Part shown: positions 17,172-25,624 of the stretch, one piece after another
How the letters are laid out: each line of letters opens with the position of its first letter
Numbering within the stretch: the first letter of the stretch is position 1
Assembly: GCF_900129265.1 (NCBI RefSeq)
Contig: NZ_FQVG01000004.1
Location: 1-64,000, forward strand
From: Caloramator proteoclasticus DSM 10124
Lineage (GTDB): Bacteria; Bacillota; Clostridia; Clostridiales; Caloramatoraceae
DNA length: 64,000 nt
Reading direction: 5' to 3'
The notes under the pieces: generated by a model
Seen by the model: the letters and a program-made list of their open reading frames with translations, nothing else
Database searches by the model: none
Told to the model about the DNA's origin: nothing
Program-made: the position numbers and the translations under genes

Positions 17172-17936
17172 ATGAAAAATATTGAATGTCTTATTGTGGA
17201 AGATGAAGTTCCTGCAATAGAGGAGATCAAATTTAATCTTTCAAGGTATAATGATATTATTATTAAAGGCTGTGCTACAAATTATATAGATGCTTTAGCT
17301 AAAATAGAGAAACAAGATTTTGATGCAGTATTTTTAGATATAAATATTCCAGGGGGAAGTGGAATAGAGCTTGGAAGAATTATCAAGAGAAAGAGTAATA
17401 AGACGGATATAATTTTTATAACTGCCTATGACGAATATGCAATTAAAGCCTTTGAATTTAACGCATTAGATTATATATTAAAGCCAATTGATGAAAAAAG
17501 GTTTGATGAAACTATAAATAGATTAAGAGAATCGTATAAAAGAAAAAATAATAATATTTATTATATTGATGAAAAAATAGAGGAGGTAATGAAGAGGGTC
17601 TTAAAGGAAAGGGAAAAGGCCATTCCTTGTGAAGTAAATGGGAAAATAATATTAATAAGTTTAGATGATATTATTTATTTTTCTATTGAGCAGGATAGGA
17701 CAATAATTAAAACCTTTAATAATACGTATGAAACAAAGTTTACACTAAATGAGTTGGAAGAAATGACAGGATTTTTAAGAACACATAGAAGTTTTTTAGT
17801 TAATCCTAATAAAGTCAAAGAAATTCATCCTTGGTTTAATGGTACATATAAGATGATTATGAAGGATAACAACAATTCTGAAATTCCAGTAAGCAGAAGT
17901 AAATCAAGATATGTTAGGGATTATTATAATATATAA
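17172..17936 (+). CDS. LytTR-family response regulator
   Basis: A 254-residue response regulator with a receiver domain (about 1-120) whose phosphoacceptor is D56 in FLDINIPGGSG, with acidic pair E10-D11 and K near 105 (ILKPID). It has a LytTR DNA-binding domain (about 150-252) recognisable by FLRTHRSFLVNP and PVSRSKSR. Cognate of the kinase one base upstream. LytTR regulators usually bind two direct repeats spaced by about two helical turns upstream of the promoter, and such a repeat pair is present before the cstA gene that follows. Confidence 0.9.
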   Translation: MKNIECLIVEDEVPAIEEIKFNLSRYNDIIIKGCATNYIDALAKIEKQDFDAVFLDINIPGGSGIELGRIIKRKSNKTDIIFITAYDEYAIKAFEFNALDYILKPIDEKRFDETINRLRESYKRKNNNIYYIDEKIEEVMKRVLKEREKAIPCEVNGKIILISLDDIIYFSIEQDRTIIKTFNNTYETKFTLNELEEMTGFLRTHRSFLVNPNKVKEIHPWFNGTYKMIMKDNNNSEIPVSRSKSRYVRDYYNI

Positions 17937-17943
17937 TTTTTTC

Positions 17944-17999
17944 TAAAATGCAAATAAACCTTCAAAAATTGCATTTTAAGATAATAATAATGCATTTTA
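17944..17999 (+). promoter_or_regulatory. Candidate LytTR operator before cstA
   Basis: TGCATTTTA occurs at 17970-17978 and 17991-17999, exactly 21 bp apart, and an inverted copy TAAAATGCA lies at 17944-17952. A weak promoter follows (ATGATA 18011-18016, 17-base spacer, TATTAT 18034-18039). The layout of direct repeats just upstream of a weak -35 fits activation by the adjacent regulator and resembles the YpdB site of Escherichia coli. The inverted copy could also form a weak hairpin at the end of the regulator gene. Confidence 0.5.
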
Positions 18000-18087
18000 C
18001 CCTCAATTAAATGATAAAAGATATTTTTAGTGTTATTATTAAAATGTAAATTGTACAAACATTCAAAAAATACAAAGGAGGGTTAAA

Positions 18088-19530
18088 ATGTATTCATTCA
18101 TTTTTGGAATTATACTATTACTTCTTGGGTATTATGTCTATGGAACTTATGTAGAAAAACAATTTGGTGTCAATGAAAAAAGAGTAACACCTGCATATGC
18201 TCTTCAAGATGGTGTTGACTATGTACCAATGGCAACGTGGAAGGTCTACTTAATACAGCTACTAAATATTGCTGGACTTGGTCCAATATTCGGAGCCATT
18301 CAAGGTGCACTATTTGGACCAGCAGCATTTTTGTGGATAGTTTTTGGAAGTATATTTGCTGGAGCAGTTCACGACTATCTATCAGGTATGATTTCTATAA
18401 GACATAAGGGTGCAAGCTTATCTGAAATACAAGGTATTTATTTAGGAAAAAAGATACAAAATATAATGAGAGTCTTTACAATAGTTCTTTTGGTTTTAGT
18501 TGGTGTTGTTTTTGTTACAGGACCTGCTAAGCTACTTGCAGCAATAACCCCATCAAGTCTCACAGTTACATTTTGGGTAGTTGCAGTTTTTGCATATTAT
18601 TTCTTAGCGACGATTCTACCAATAGATGTTTTAATTGGAAACTTATATCCTATATTTGGTGTAGCTTTAATTGTTATGGCAGTAGGTGTTGGTGGAGGTA
18701 TAATTGTAAAGGGATACCATATACCAGAAATATCATTGGTTAATTTACATCCTAAAAAGTTACCTATATTTCCAATGATGTTTATAACAATAGCCTGTGG
18801 TGCAATTTCAGGTTTCCATGCAACACAATCACCACTTATGGCAAGATGTATGAAGAACGAAAAATATGGTAGAAGCGTTTTTTATGGAGCAATGATAGCA
18901 GAAGGTGTTATTGCACTTGTTTGGGCAGCAGCTGGTATGGCATTTTATAAAGGAGTACCTGGACTTGCAGCAGTTCTTGGAAAGGTTGGACCAAGTGGTG
19001 TTGTTCTTGAAATCACAAAGACATTGCTTGGACCAATTGGTGGAGTACTTGCTATGTTAGGTGTTGTAGCTTGTCCTATAACATCTGGTGATACAGCCTT
19101 CAGAGGTGCAAGATTAATGCTTGCTGATATGATAAAATTCCCTCAAGATAAGATAACTAAAAGATTATTATTAGCAATTCCATTATTTGCTGTAGGTATT
19201 GGATTAACATTTATTAATTTTGATATAGTTTGGAGATATTTTGCTTGGGCAAATCAAACACTTGCGATGGTTACACTTTGGGCAGCAGCAGTTTATCTAT
19301 ATAAATATAAAAAGAATTACTGGATAGCTGTAGTTCCTGCAACATTTATGTCATATGTTTCAATCAGCTATATATTACAGGCAAAGGAAGGATTTAAACT
19401 ACCAGCAAATATCTCAAATGTTATAGGATTAATAGTGGCAGGGTTACTTTTAGCTATATTTATGATAAAAACAAAAGAATTTGTAAAAACAATAAAGGAT
19501 GTGGAAGAAGAAGTAGCCATAACAGAATAA
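18088..19530 (+). CDS. cstA: CstA-family transporter (candidate pyruvate/peptide uptake)
   Basis: A 480-residue polytopic membrane protein of the CstA family, with about twelve or more hydrophobic segments. Family features are the N-terminal DYVPMATWKVYLIQLLNIAG, GPIFGAIQGALFGP, the central SGFHATQSPLMARCM near residue 240 and TSGDTAFRGARL near residue 330. Members are associated with carbon starvation; Escherichia coli CstA and BtsT carry out pyruvate uptake. This protein is shorter than those (about 700 residues), as in the short Firmicute branch. A strong AAAGGAGGG ribosome site precedes the ATG. The upstream kinase-regulator pair and repeats indicate induced expression. Confidence 0.85.
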   Translation: MYSFIFGIILLLLGYYVYGTYVEKQFGVNEKRVTPAYALQDGVDYVPMATWKVYLIQLLNIAGLGPIFGAIQGALFGPAAFLWIVFGSIFAGAVHDYLSGMISIRHKGASLSEIQGIYLGKKIQNIMRVFTIVLLVLVGVVFVTGPAKLLAAITPSSLTVTFWVVAVFAYYFLATILPIDVLIGNLYPIFGVALIVMAVGVGGGIIVKGYHIPEISLVNLHPKKLPIFPMMFITIACGAISGFHATQSPLMARCMKNEKYGRSVFYGAMIAEGVIALVWAAAGMAFYKGVPGLAAVLGKVGPSGVVLEITKTLLGPIGGVLAMLGVVACPITSGDTAFRGARLMLADMIKFPQDKITKRLLLAIPLFAVGIGLTFINFDIVWRYFAWANQTLAMVTLWAAAVYLYKYKKNYWIAVVPATFMSYVSISYILQAKEGFKLPANISNVIGLIVAGLLLAIFMIKTKEFVKTIKDVEEEVAITE

Positions 19531-19542
19531 AAGGTGTAAAAT

Positions 19543-19580
19543 ATTTGAGGATGCATTAGCATCCTCAAATTCATTTTTTG
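19543..19580 (+). terminator. Terminator after cstA
   Basis: ATTTGAGGATGC (19543-19554), loop ATTA, GCATCCTCAAAT (19559-19570), then TCATTTTTT. Perfect 12-bp stem. Confidence 0.92.
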
Positions 19581-19596
19581 TGTAAGGAGTGGTTTG

Positions 19597-20175
19597 ATGT
19601 ATAAAGTAGTTTTAAAGGCAACGAGTTTAGCACATAAGATAGTAGAGAAAGTTGTAGTAGATGGAGATGTGGTAGTTGATGCAACTTTAGGTAATGGAAA
19701 TGATACTTTGTTTTTAAGTTCGCTAACCATAAATGGGATGGTATATTCCTTTGAGGTACAAAAATCTGCTGTTGACAGGTTTAACAAAATTATAGATGAA
19801 GAGGGAATTAAAAATATTAAAGTTATAAATGACGGTCATCAAAATATGGATTTATATATAGACAAAAAAGTTAAAGCAATAATGTTTAATTTGGGTTATT
19901 TGCCAGGTTCAGATAAGACCATAACAACAAAAAGTGATACTACTTTAGAGGCAGTTCAAAAGGGTTTGAAATTATTAGTTCCAGGTGGAGTGATGACAAT
20001 TGCTGTATATGTTGGTCACGAGGAGGGACAAAGGGAGGCAGAGGACTTACTTAAGGAAATAACCGAATTAGATTCAAAGCATTTTTCTGTTATGAATATA
20101 AATTTCATTAATAGAAAAAATGCACCTTTTTTATTAGTTATTGAGAAAAACGACAGTTATCGTGAAGATATATAA
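19597..20175 (+). CDS. mnmM: tRNA wobble-uridine methyltransferase, MnmM/YtqB family
   Basis: A 192-residue class I SAM-dependent methyltransferase of the YtqB family. The SAM motif I is VVDATLGNGNDTLFL (about residues 25-40), motif IV is the MFNLGYLPGSD segment near 95, and PGGVMTIAVYVGHEEG follows near 128. YtqB was renamed MnmM because it methylates 5-aminomethyl-2-thiouridine at tRNA position 34; older annotation calls it a putative rRNA methylase. Start is ATG 19597 by spacing from AGGAG; a TTG lies just before it. Its 3' end overlaps the convergent minus-strand gene by 38 bases. Confidence 0.82.
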   Translation: MYKVVLKATSLAHKIVEKVVVDGDVVVDATLGNGNDTLFLSSLTINGMVYSFEVQKSAVDRFNKIIDEEGIKNIKVINDGHQNMDLYIDKKVKAIMFNLGYLPGSDKTITTKSDTTLEAVQKGLKLLVPGGVMTIAVYVGHEEGQREAEDLLKEITELDSKHFSVMNINFINRKNAPFLLVIEKNDSYREDI

Positions 20176-20788
20176 ACTGCTTTTTATTTGTAGTAAATTC
20201 AATAACTTTAATCTTAGAGGGAGTATTTATTTTTTTACCACATTTTAAACAGATATAGTTACCTGTTACTATATAGTCATAATGAATTTGTAGTTGAGTA
20301 TCCGAATACTTTTTCCAACTATTCCAGGCTGTTTTACATAGCTTTACTCTATTTTTTTTATCTGCAAATACCCATCTTAGCATTTTATGAAAGTGAAATG
20401 GGTATTTTGTATACCTTAAATAATCATATGGTATACCAATTTGTGTGCAGTAATCAATAAAAGATGATTCTATAAGTGATTGTAAAGGGTCAGATATTTT
20501 TGTACTTTTTACATTATAATTACTTTTTGCAAGAAAATCACGTGTTTTATTAAATATATAACCTTGGCAAATTTCTATTGGTTCATTTTTATCAACATTT
20601 AAATATTTTAAATATTTTTTTATTATAGAGAGAGTATAGTCCTCATAACGCTTATTTTCGAAATATGGAGAAGTGAAATACTTTATTGGGATTACATCCC
20701 ACATATATTCATTTGTTTCAATCCTTAGAATTCCAACGGCTGTTCCACCAACTAAGCTTCCACTACCTGCATCGTCTATTTGTATCAT
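20138..20788 (-). CDS. Conserved hypothetical protein with C-terminal zinc-ribbon-like cysteines
   Basis: A 216-residue soluble protein of no family I can name with certainty. It begins IQIDDAGSGSLVGGTAVGIL, two acidic residues followed by glycine-rich turns and then a strand, which is reminiscent of the first hairpin of an RNase H-like fold; this is only inference. Residues after about 170 contain CLKCGKKI and a final HDNC, a possible single zinc site. A GAAAGGAG ribosome site precedes the ATG. It converges with and overlaps mnmM. The real function is unknown. Confidence 0.7.
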   Translation of the reverse strand: MIQIDDAGSGSLVGGTAVGILRIETNEYMWDVIPIKYFTSPYFENKRYEDYTLSIIKKYLKYLNVDKNEPIEICQGYIFNKTRDFLAKSNYNVKSTKISDPLQSLIESSFIDYCTQIGIPYDYLRYTKYPFHFHKMLRWVFADKKNRVKLCKTAWNSWKKYSDTQLQIHYDYIVTGNYICLKCGKKINTPSKIKVIEFTTNKKQFIYLHDNCRFSQ

Positions 20789-20865
20789 TGTGTTACTCCT
20801 TTCATAGTATTTATTAATATTATGTATAAAAAATGGTGATTATATTAAAAAAAGGAGGCTTCTTT

Positions 20866-21639
20866 ATGCGAATTTTATTAACCAACGACGATGGAATTAA
20901 AGCAGAAGGAATAATAGCATTAGCAAAGCTTCTTCATTTGGAACACGAAGTAACAGTTATTGCACCTGATACTCAAAAAAGTGCCTGTGGGCATTCAATT
21001 ACAATATATAGACCATTAACAGTTAGAGAACATAAAATTGAAGGTTTAAATTGCAAATGTTTTTCTATTGATGGAACACCTGCAGATTGCGTAAAGATGG
21101 GTATAAATAAGCTGATGGAGGGAAATGTAGATTTAATAATATCTGGAATAAACGATGGATTAAATGTTGGAACAGATGTATTGTATTCTGGTACGGTATC
21201 AGCTGCTATTGAGGGGGCTATATATAAAATACCATCTATAGCTGTTTCTATGGACAGAGAAAATGGAAATATAAATTATAAAGTTGCAGCAATGTTTATA
21301 AAAAAATTATTAGAAAATGTGGATGTGACATCTATAGGGAATGATGTTGTACTTAACATTAATGTTCCTAATTTAGAGTATTCTAAAATAAAAGGCTATA
21401 AGGTATGCAATTTAGGTACCAGAATTTATTCAAATATATTTATTGAAAAATTTAGTAATGAAATAGAAAGAATATTTGAAATTCAAGGAAAACCAACGGA
21501 TGATGCAGTAGAAAATACGGATGTATGCTTTATTAATAAAGGATTTATAACAATAACTCCACTGCACTATGACTTAACTAATTTTAAATTATTAAAAAGA
21601 GTAGAAAATGAATTTAAAAATGAATTTTTATTTAAATGA
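20866..21639 (+). CDS. surE: 5'/3'-nucleotidase SurE
   Basis: A 257-residue SurE acid phosphatase that removes phosphate from nucleoside 5'- and 3'-monophosphates and needs a divalent metal. The metal-binding N-terminus MRILLTNDDGI, the segment APDTQKSACGHSIT, the nucleotide loop GTPADCVKMG and the metal ligand region ISGINDGLNVGTDVLYSGTV are all intact. The start is ATG 20866 after AAAGGAGG; upstream in-frame codons have no ribosome site. It is transcribed away from the hypothetical gene to its left. Confidence 0.93.
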   Translation: MRILLTNDDGIKAEGIIALAKLLHLEHEVTVIAPDTQKSACGHSITIYRPLTVREHKIEGLNCKCFSIDGTPADCVKMGINKLMEGNVDLIISGINDGLNVGTDVLYSGTVSAAIEGAIYKIPSIAVSMDRENGNINYKVAAMFIKKLLENVDVTSIGNDVVLNINVPNLEYSKIKGYKVCNLGTRIYSNIFIEKFSNEIERIFEIQGKPTDDAVENTDVCFINKGFITITPLHYDLTNFKLLKRVENEFKNEFLFK

Positions 21640-21665
21640 CTAAATAAATGATGAATTTACAACAT

Positions 21666-21718
21666 TGCATTATTCAAATGCAAAATATATTGCAATTTAA
21701 TGAAAAAGATGTTAGAAT
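21666..21718 (+). promoter_or_regulatory. Promoter with overlapping dyads before the RpiR gene
   Basis: TTGCAA (21690-21695), a 17-base spacer and TAGAAT (21713-21718) form a promoter. Two dyads overlap it: TGCAT-N7-ATGCA (21666-21682) and TGCAA-N6-TTGCA (21679-21694). An operator for self-regulation by the RpiR protein is a reasonable guess. Confidence 0.4.
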
Positions 21719-21756
21719 TATTTTAGACAATAAAGACTAAGAAGAGGGATGGTAGC

Positions 21757-22638
21757 ATGCAGGAAAACAAGCAGGATTTAATGAAACTTATTCAATTGAA
21801 GTTTCCAAGACTTAGTAAAGGACAGAAGTTAATAGCAGAATATATATTAAAACACTATGATAAGGCTGCATTTATGACGGCAGCAAAGCTTGGAACAACA
21901 GTAGGAGTTAGTGAATCAACAGTAGTTAGATTTGCCAATGAACTTGGATACAGTGGATATCCTAAATTACAAAAAGCATTGCAGGAAATGATTAAAAATA
22001 AACTTACAAGTGTTCAAAGAATAGAAATATCTAATGATTATTTTGTAGAAGAAAATCCACTTAAAAGTGTTTTAAAGGCGGATATGGAAAACCTTAGGGC
22101 TACTTTGGAAAAAATAAATATCGATACCTTTGATTCTGCAGTAGATGAAATACTTAAAGCTAAAAGAATTTATATAGTTGGTTTTAGAAGTTCACAGGCC
22201 TTAGTTGAGTTTTTAGGATTCTACTTAAATTTAATATTAGATAATGTAAGAATAGTTTCAACAGGTATAAGTGACGTATTTGAAAAACTTCTAAGGGTTG
22301 GCCCAAATGATGTAGTAATTGGAATAGGTTTTCCAAGATATTCCACAAGAACTATTGACGCTATGAAATTTTCAAAAAGTAGGGGTGCAAAGGTTATAAC
22401 TATAACTGATAGTCTTTTATCTCCACTTGCAACATATTCAGACTATACTTTAATTGCACAAAGTAATATGGTTTCATTTGTTGATTCACTTGTTGCTCCT
22501 TTAAGTGTAATTAATGCACTTGTTGTAGCAGTTGGGTTAAAGGAAAAGGAAAAAACACAAGAAACATTTAGAACCCTTGAAGAAATTTGGGAAGAACATA
22601 ACGTATATAGCTATAAAAATAAAATCAATAATGAGTAA
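21757..22638 (+). CDS. MurR/RpiR family transcriptional regulator
   Basis: A 293-residue regulator with an N-terminal helix-turn-helix of the RpiR type (about 1-80, including FMTAAKLGTTVGVSESTVVRFANELGY split over two helices) and a C-terminal SIS sugar-phosphate isomerase-like domain (about 125-260, starting AKRIYIVGFRSSQA). Such proteins sense phosphosugars and control sugar or amino-sugar catabolism. No sugar genes lie nearby, so the regulon is not evident. Start follows GAAGAGGG. It has its own promoter and terminator and appears monocistronic. Confidence 0.88.
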   Translation: MQENKQDLMKLIQLKFPRLSKGQKLIAEYILKHYDKAAFMTAAKLGTTVGVSESTVVRFANELGYSGYPKLQKALQEMIKNKLTSVQRIEISNDYFVEENPLKSVLKADMENLRATLEKINIDTFDSAVDEILKAKRIYIVGFRSSQALVEFLGFYLNLILDNVRIVSTGISDVFEKLLRVGPNDVVIGIGFPRYSTRTIDAMKFSKSRGAKVITITDSLLSPLATYSDYTLIAQSNMVSFVDSLVAPLSVINALVVAVGLKEKEKTQETFRTLEEIWEEHNVYSYKNKINNE

Positions 22639-22660
22639 AAAGCCCACGGGGCTTTTTATT
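22637..22660 (+). terminator. Terminator overlapping the RpiR stop
   Basis: AAAAAGCCC (22637-22645), loop ACG, GGGCTTTTT (22649-22657), then ATTTATTTTTT. Confidence 0.9.
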
Positions 22661-22741
22661 TATTTTTTGCAAAATATATGATATTGTATTGTAAGGCAGA
22701 TAGTTAGATATAATAACAAAAAAAAGTAAGGAGCGAAGTAT

Positions 22742-23965
22742 ATGAAGAAGGTTGTAGTTGTAGGTGGAGGAGCAGCAGGGATGATGGCAGCAATTAAAGC
22801 TGCACAGAGAGGTAACAGAGTTATTTTAATAGAAAAGAATGAAAAATTAGGTAAGAAATTATTCATAACAGGTAAAGGAAGATGTAATGTTACAAGTAAC
22901 AAGGATATAGAAGAAATTATTCAAAATATACCAGGGAATGGCGAATTTATGTATAGCTCTTTATATACATTTACTAATTATGATTTAATGGATATGATAG
23001 AAGCAAAGGGCGTAAAACTTAAGGTAGAAAGAGGAGATAGAGTCTTTCCTCAGTCAGATAAATCAAGCGATATTATAAAATGTTTTGAAGAATATTTAAA
23101 GGAAAATAATGTTGAAATATTGCTAAAAACAAAAGTAACTGATATCATAGCAAAGGATAATAAAATATATGGTGTTGAAATAAATAATAATGAGATTATA
23201 AGATGTGATTCAGTAGTTCTTGCAACAGGTGGGAAATCTTATCCAGGCACAGGTTCTACGGGAGATGGGTATACCTTTGCAAAAAAATTAGGACATACAA
23301 TTGTTGATATAAGACCATCATTAGTTCCACTTGTTTGTAAAGAGGGATGGGTAAAAGATTTAATGGGATTGTCTTTGAAAAATGTAAGTATTAAGGTTAA
23401 GAATAAAGGTAAAACAATTTATGAGGATTTTGGTGAGATGCTTTTTACTCATTTTGGTGTATCAGGACCTATTATTTTGTCTGCAAGTAGAAAAATATCC
23501 GATATATTACCTGATGAAGTTGAAATATTTATTGATCTAAAGCCAGCATTAAATTATGAAGAACTTGATAAAAGAATATTAAAGGATTTTCAAAAGTACA
23601 TAAATAAACAGTTTAAGAATGCATTAGATGATTTACTTCCACAAAAACTAATTCCTGTTGTAGTTAATTTAAGTGGTATACCAAGTGATAAAGTAGTTAA
23701 TTCAATTACAAAAAAAGAAAGAGGTCAGCTTGTTAACCTGTTAAAGTCCTTTAAAGTTACAGTAATAGGAACAAGACCAATAGAAGAAGCTATAATTACA
23801 AGGGGTGGAGTTAGCGTTAAGGAGGTTGACCCATCAACAATGGAGTCAAAAATTGTTAAAGGCCTATTTATTGTAGGAGAGTTGCTTGATGTTGATGCAT
23901 TAACTGGTGGTTTTAATCTCCAAATAGCATTTAGTACAGGATATTGTGCGGGTATGAACTGTTAG
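22742..23965 (+). CDS. HI0933/BaiN-type NAD(P)/FAD-dependent oxidoreductase
   Basis: A 407-residue flavoprotein of the HI0933 (YhiN/BaiN) family. It has the N-terminal FAD motif VVVGGGAAGMMAAIKAA, then LGKKLFITGKGRCNVTN-like sequence near residue 40, GDRVFPQSDKSSDI near 95, the central ATGGKSYPGTGSTGDGY near 160 and the C-terminal FAD segment GLFIVGELLDVDALTGGFNL. Family members reduce ring double bonds or have unknown substrates. GGAG precedes the ATG. It starts a run with aroH and cmk that is conserved in Clostridia. Confidence 0.88.
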   Translation: MKKVVVVGGGAAGMMAAIKAAQRGNRVILIEKNEKLGKKLFITGKGRCNVTSNKDIEEIIQNIPGNGEFMYSSLYTFTNYDLMDMIEAKGVKLKVERGDRVFPQSDKSSDIIKCFEEYLKENNVEILLKTKVTDIIAKDNKIYGVEINNNEIIRCDSVVLATGGKSYPGTGSTGDGYTFAKKLGHTIVDIRPSLVPLVCKEGWVKDLMGLSLKNVSIKVKNKGKTIYEDFGEMLFTHFGVSGPIILSASRKISDILPDEVEIFIDLKPALNYEELDKRILKDFQKYINKQFKNALDDLLPQKLIPVVVNLSGIPSDKVVNSITKKERGQLVNLLKSFKVTVIGTRPIEEAIITRGGVSVKEVDPSTMESKIVKGLFIVGELLDVDALTGGFNLQIAFSTGYCAGMNC

Positions 23966-23975
23966 GGAGGTAAAT

Positions 23976-24338
23976 ATGTTTTCAATTAGAGGTGCAACAA
24001 CTGTTGAAAAGGATGAAAAGAAATATATTTTAGAAGAGACTGAACTGCTATTAAAAGAAATGATATTAAAAAATGAAGTGGAAATTGAGGATATAGTATC
24101 AATAATATTTACAGCAACAAAGGATTTAAAGTCTGCTTATCCAGCAGAAGCTGCAAGAAACATAGGAATTAAGTATGCGGGACTTTTGTGCTTTCAAGAG
24201 ATGTATGTTGAAAACTCTCTGGATAGATGCATTAGGGTATTAATGTATGTTAACGGCAATAAAAAACAATATGATGTTAAACATATTTTTCTAAAGAGAG
24301 CTACAATATTAAGACCAGATCTCTTGAAGGAGTTTTAA
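23976..24338 (+). CDS. aroH: Chorismate mutase, AroH type
   Basis: A 120-residue monofunctional AroH-class chorismate mutase, which rearranges chorismate to prephenate for tyrosine and phenylalanine synthesis. The N-terminal SIRGATTVEKD carries the catalytic arginine (R5), QEM with its glutamate lies near residue 75, and a second arginine lies in RCIRVLMYVN near 86. Length is that of the trimeric Bacillus enzyme. It begins ten bases after the BaiN-type gene with a GGGAGG site, and no other aromatic genes are present nearby. Confidence 0.9.
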   Translation: MFSIRGATTVEKDEKKYILEETELLLKEMILKNEVEIEDIVSIIFTATKDLKSAYPAEAARNIGIKYAGLLCFQEMYVENSLDRCIRVLMYVNGNKKQYDVKHIFLKRATILRPDLLKEF

Positions 24339-24376
24339 TATTTTTATAGAAATATATATATGACAGGAGGCTTAAT

Positions 24377-25039
24377 ATGAACAAGATTGCAATTGCTATT
24401 GATGGACCTGCAGGTGCAGGAAAAAGCACTATATCAAAATTAATTGCAGAAAAGATGGGAATAGAATATATCGATACTGGAGCAATGTACAGAGCTATAA
24501 CATTAAAGCTATTAAATAGGGGGGTAGATATAAAAGATATACAATCTGTGAAAGATATAGTAGATGAAACAAAGGTTGAGTTAATAAATGGTAGAGTTTA
24601 TTTAGATGGTGTTGATGTATCTGAAGAAATACGTATGCCATATGTTAGTTCTAAAGTATCAGATGTGGCTGCAATCTCTTGTGTTAGGGAGAGATTGGTT
24701 TATTTACAAAGGGAAATGGCAAAAAAGTCAAGTGTAATAATGGATGGAAGAGATATTGGTACAAATGTATTAAAGGATGCACAGGTTAAAATATTTTTAA
24801 CTGCATCAGTTGAAGAAAGGGCTAAAAGGCGTTTTGTAGAGATGAAAAATAAAGGAATAGATATATCATTTGAAGAAATCTGCAATGATATAAGAAATAG
24901 AGACACTATAGATTCAAACAGAGAAATTAACCCTTTAAGAAAGGCAGAGGATGCAATTTTAGTAGATACTACAGGAAAGACAATACAAGAGGTTGTTGAT
25001 GAAATTATTTCAATTATTAGAGAGGGTGCTAACCTATGA
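24377..25039 (+). CDS. cmk: Cytidylate kinase
   Basis: A 220-residue (d)CMP kinase that makes (d)CDP from (d)CMP with ATP. The Walker A motif GPAGAGKST (near residue 9-18), YIDTGAMYRAIT, the DGRDIGTNV segment and lid residues with RAKRRFVEMK are all present. GACAGGAGG precedes the ATG. It overlaps the acyltransferase gene by the ATGA tetranucleotide. The order cmk-plsC-ispH-rpsA is a standard clostridial arrangement. Confidence 0.96.
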   Translation: MNKIAIAIDGPAGAGKSTISKLIAEKMGIEYIDTGAMYRAITLKLLNRGVDIKDIQSVKDIVDETKVELINGRVYLDGVDVSEEIRMPYVSSKVSDVAAISCVRERLVYLQREMAKKSSVIMDGRDIGTNVLKDAQVKIFLTASVEERAKRRFVEMKNKGIDISFEEICNDIRNRDTIDSNREINPLRKAEDAILVDTTGKTIQEVVDEIISIIREGANL

Positions 25040-25623
25040 GTTTTTATAGATTTTGTCAAATATTTGTTAAAGGTTTATTTAAGTTAGTTTATAAAGTAGA
25101 GATATTTGGAAGTGATAACATACCAAAGGATAAAGGAGCAATTATATGTCCAAATCATTTTCATTGGATGGACCCAATAATAGTTGGAGTGTATACAAAA
25201 AGACAAATTAGGTTTATGGCAAAGTATGAGCTTTTTGATAAACCAATATTAAATAAGTTAATTAAAAAATTAGGTGCTTTTCCTGTAAGAAGAGGAGAAG
25301 CTGATTTAAATGCTGTAAAAACTACATTGAAGCTATTAAAGGAAAATAATTTAGTTGGTCTTTTCCCTGAAGGAACACGCTCAAAGACTGGCGAACTTGG
25401 AGAGGCAAATGCAGGTGTTGCTATGTTTGCCATAAAATCAGGAGTGCCTGTAATACCTGTATGTATTGTTGGAAATTATAGACCCTTTACTCGTATAAAA
25501 ATAAAATATGGACAACCAATTGACTATAATAAATATAAAAAAGAAAAGATGACTAATAGTGACTATTTGGAATTAAGCCAGATAGTTATGCAAGAAATTA
25601 AAAAATTAAAAGAGGGGATGTAA
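25036..25623 (+). CDS. plsC: 1-acyl-sn-glycerol-3-phosphate acyltransferase
   Basis: A 195-residue PlsC-type acyltransferase acting at the inner membrane face to make phosphatidic acid. The catalytic motif NHFHWMDP (HX4D, near residue 40) and the glycerol-phosphate-binding FPEGTRSKTG (near 112) are intact. A hydrophobic N-terminus (about 1-20) probably associates with the membrane. Translation is likely coupled to cmk through a four-base overlap, and ispH-rpsA starts one base after the stop. Confidence 0.92.
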   Translation: MSFYRFCQIFVKGLFKLVYKVEIFGSDNIPKDKGAIICPNHFHWMDPIIVGVYTKRQIRFMAKYELFDKPILNKLIKKLGAFPVRRGEADLNAVKTTLKLLKENNLVGLFPEGTRSKTGELGEANAGVAMFAIKSGVPVIPVCIVGNYRPFTRIKIKYGQPIDYNKYKKEKMTNSDYLELSQIVMQEIKKLKEGM

Positions 25624-25624
25624 T

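Noticed and set aside
19368-19787. Minus-strand frame across the end of cstA, its terminator and mnmM
   Set aside because: It would read through a strong terminator hairpin, and the plus-strand genes explain the sequence.
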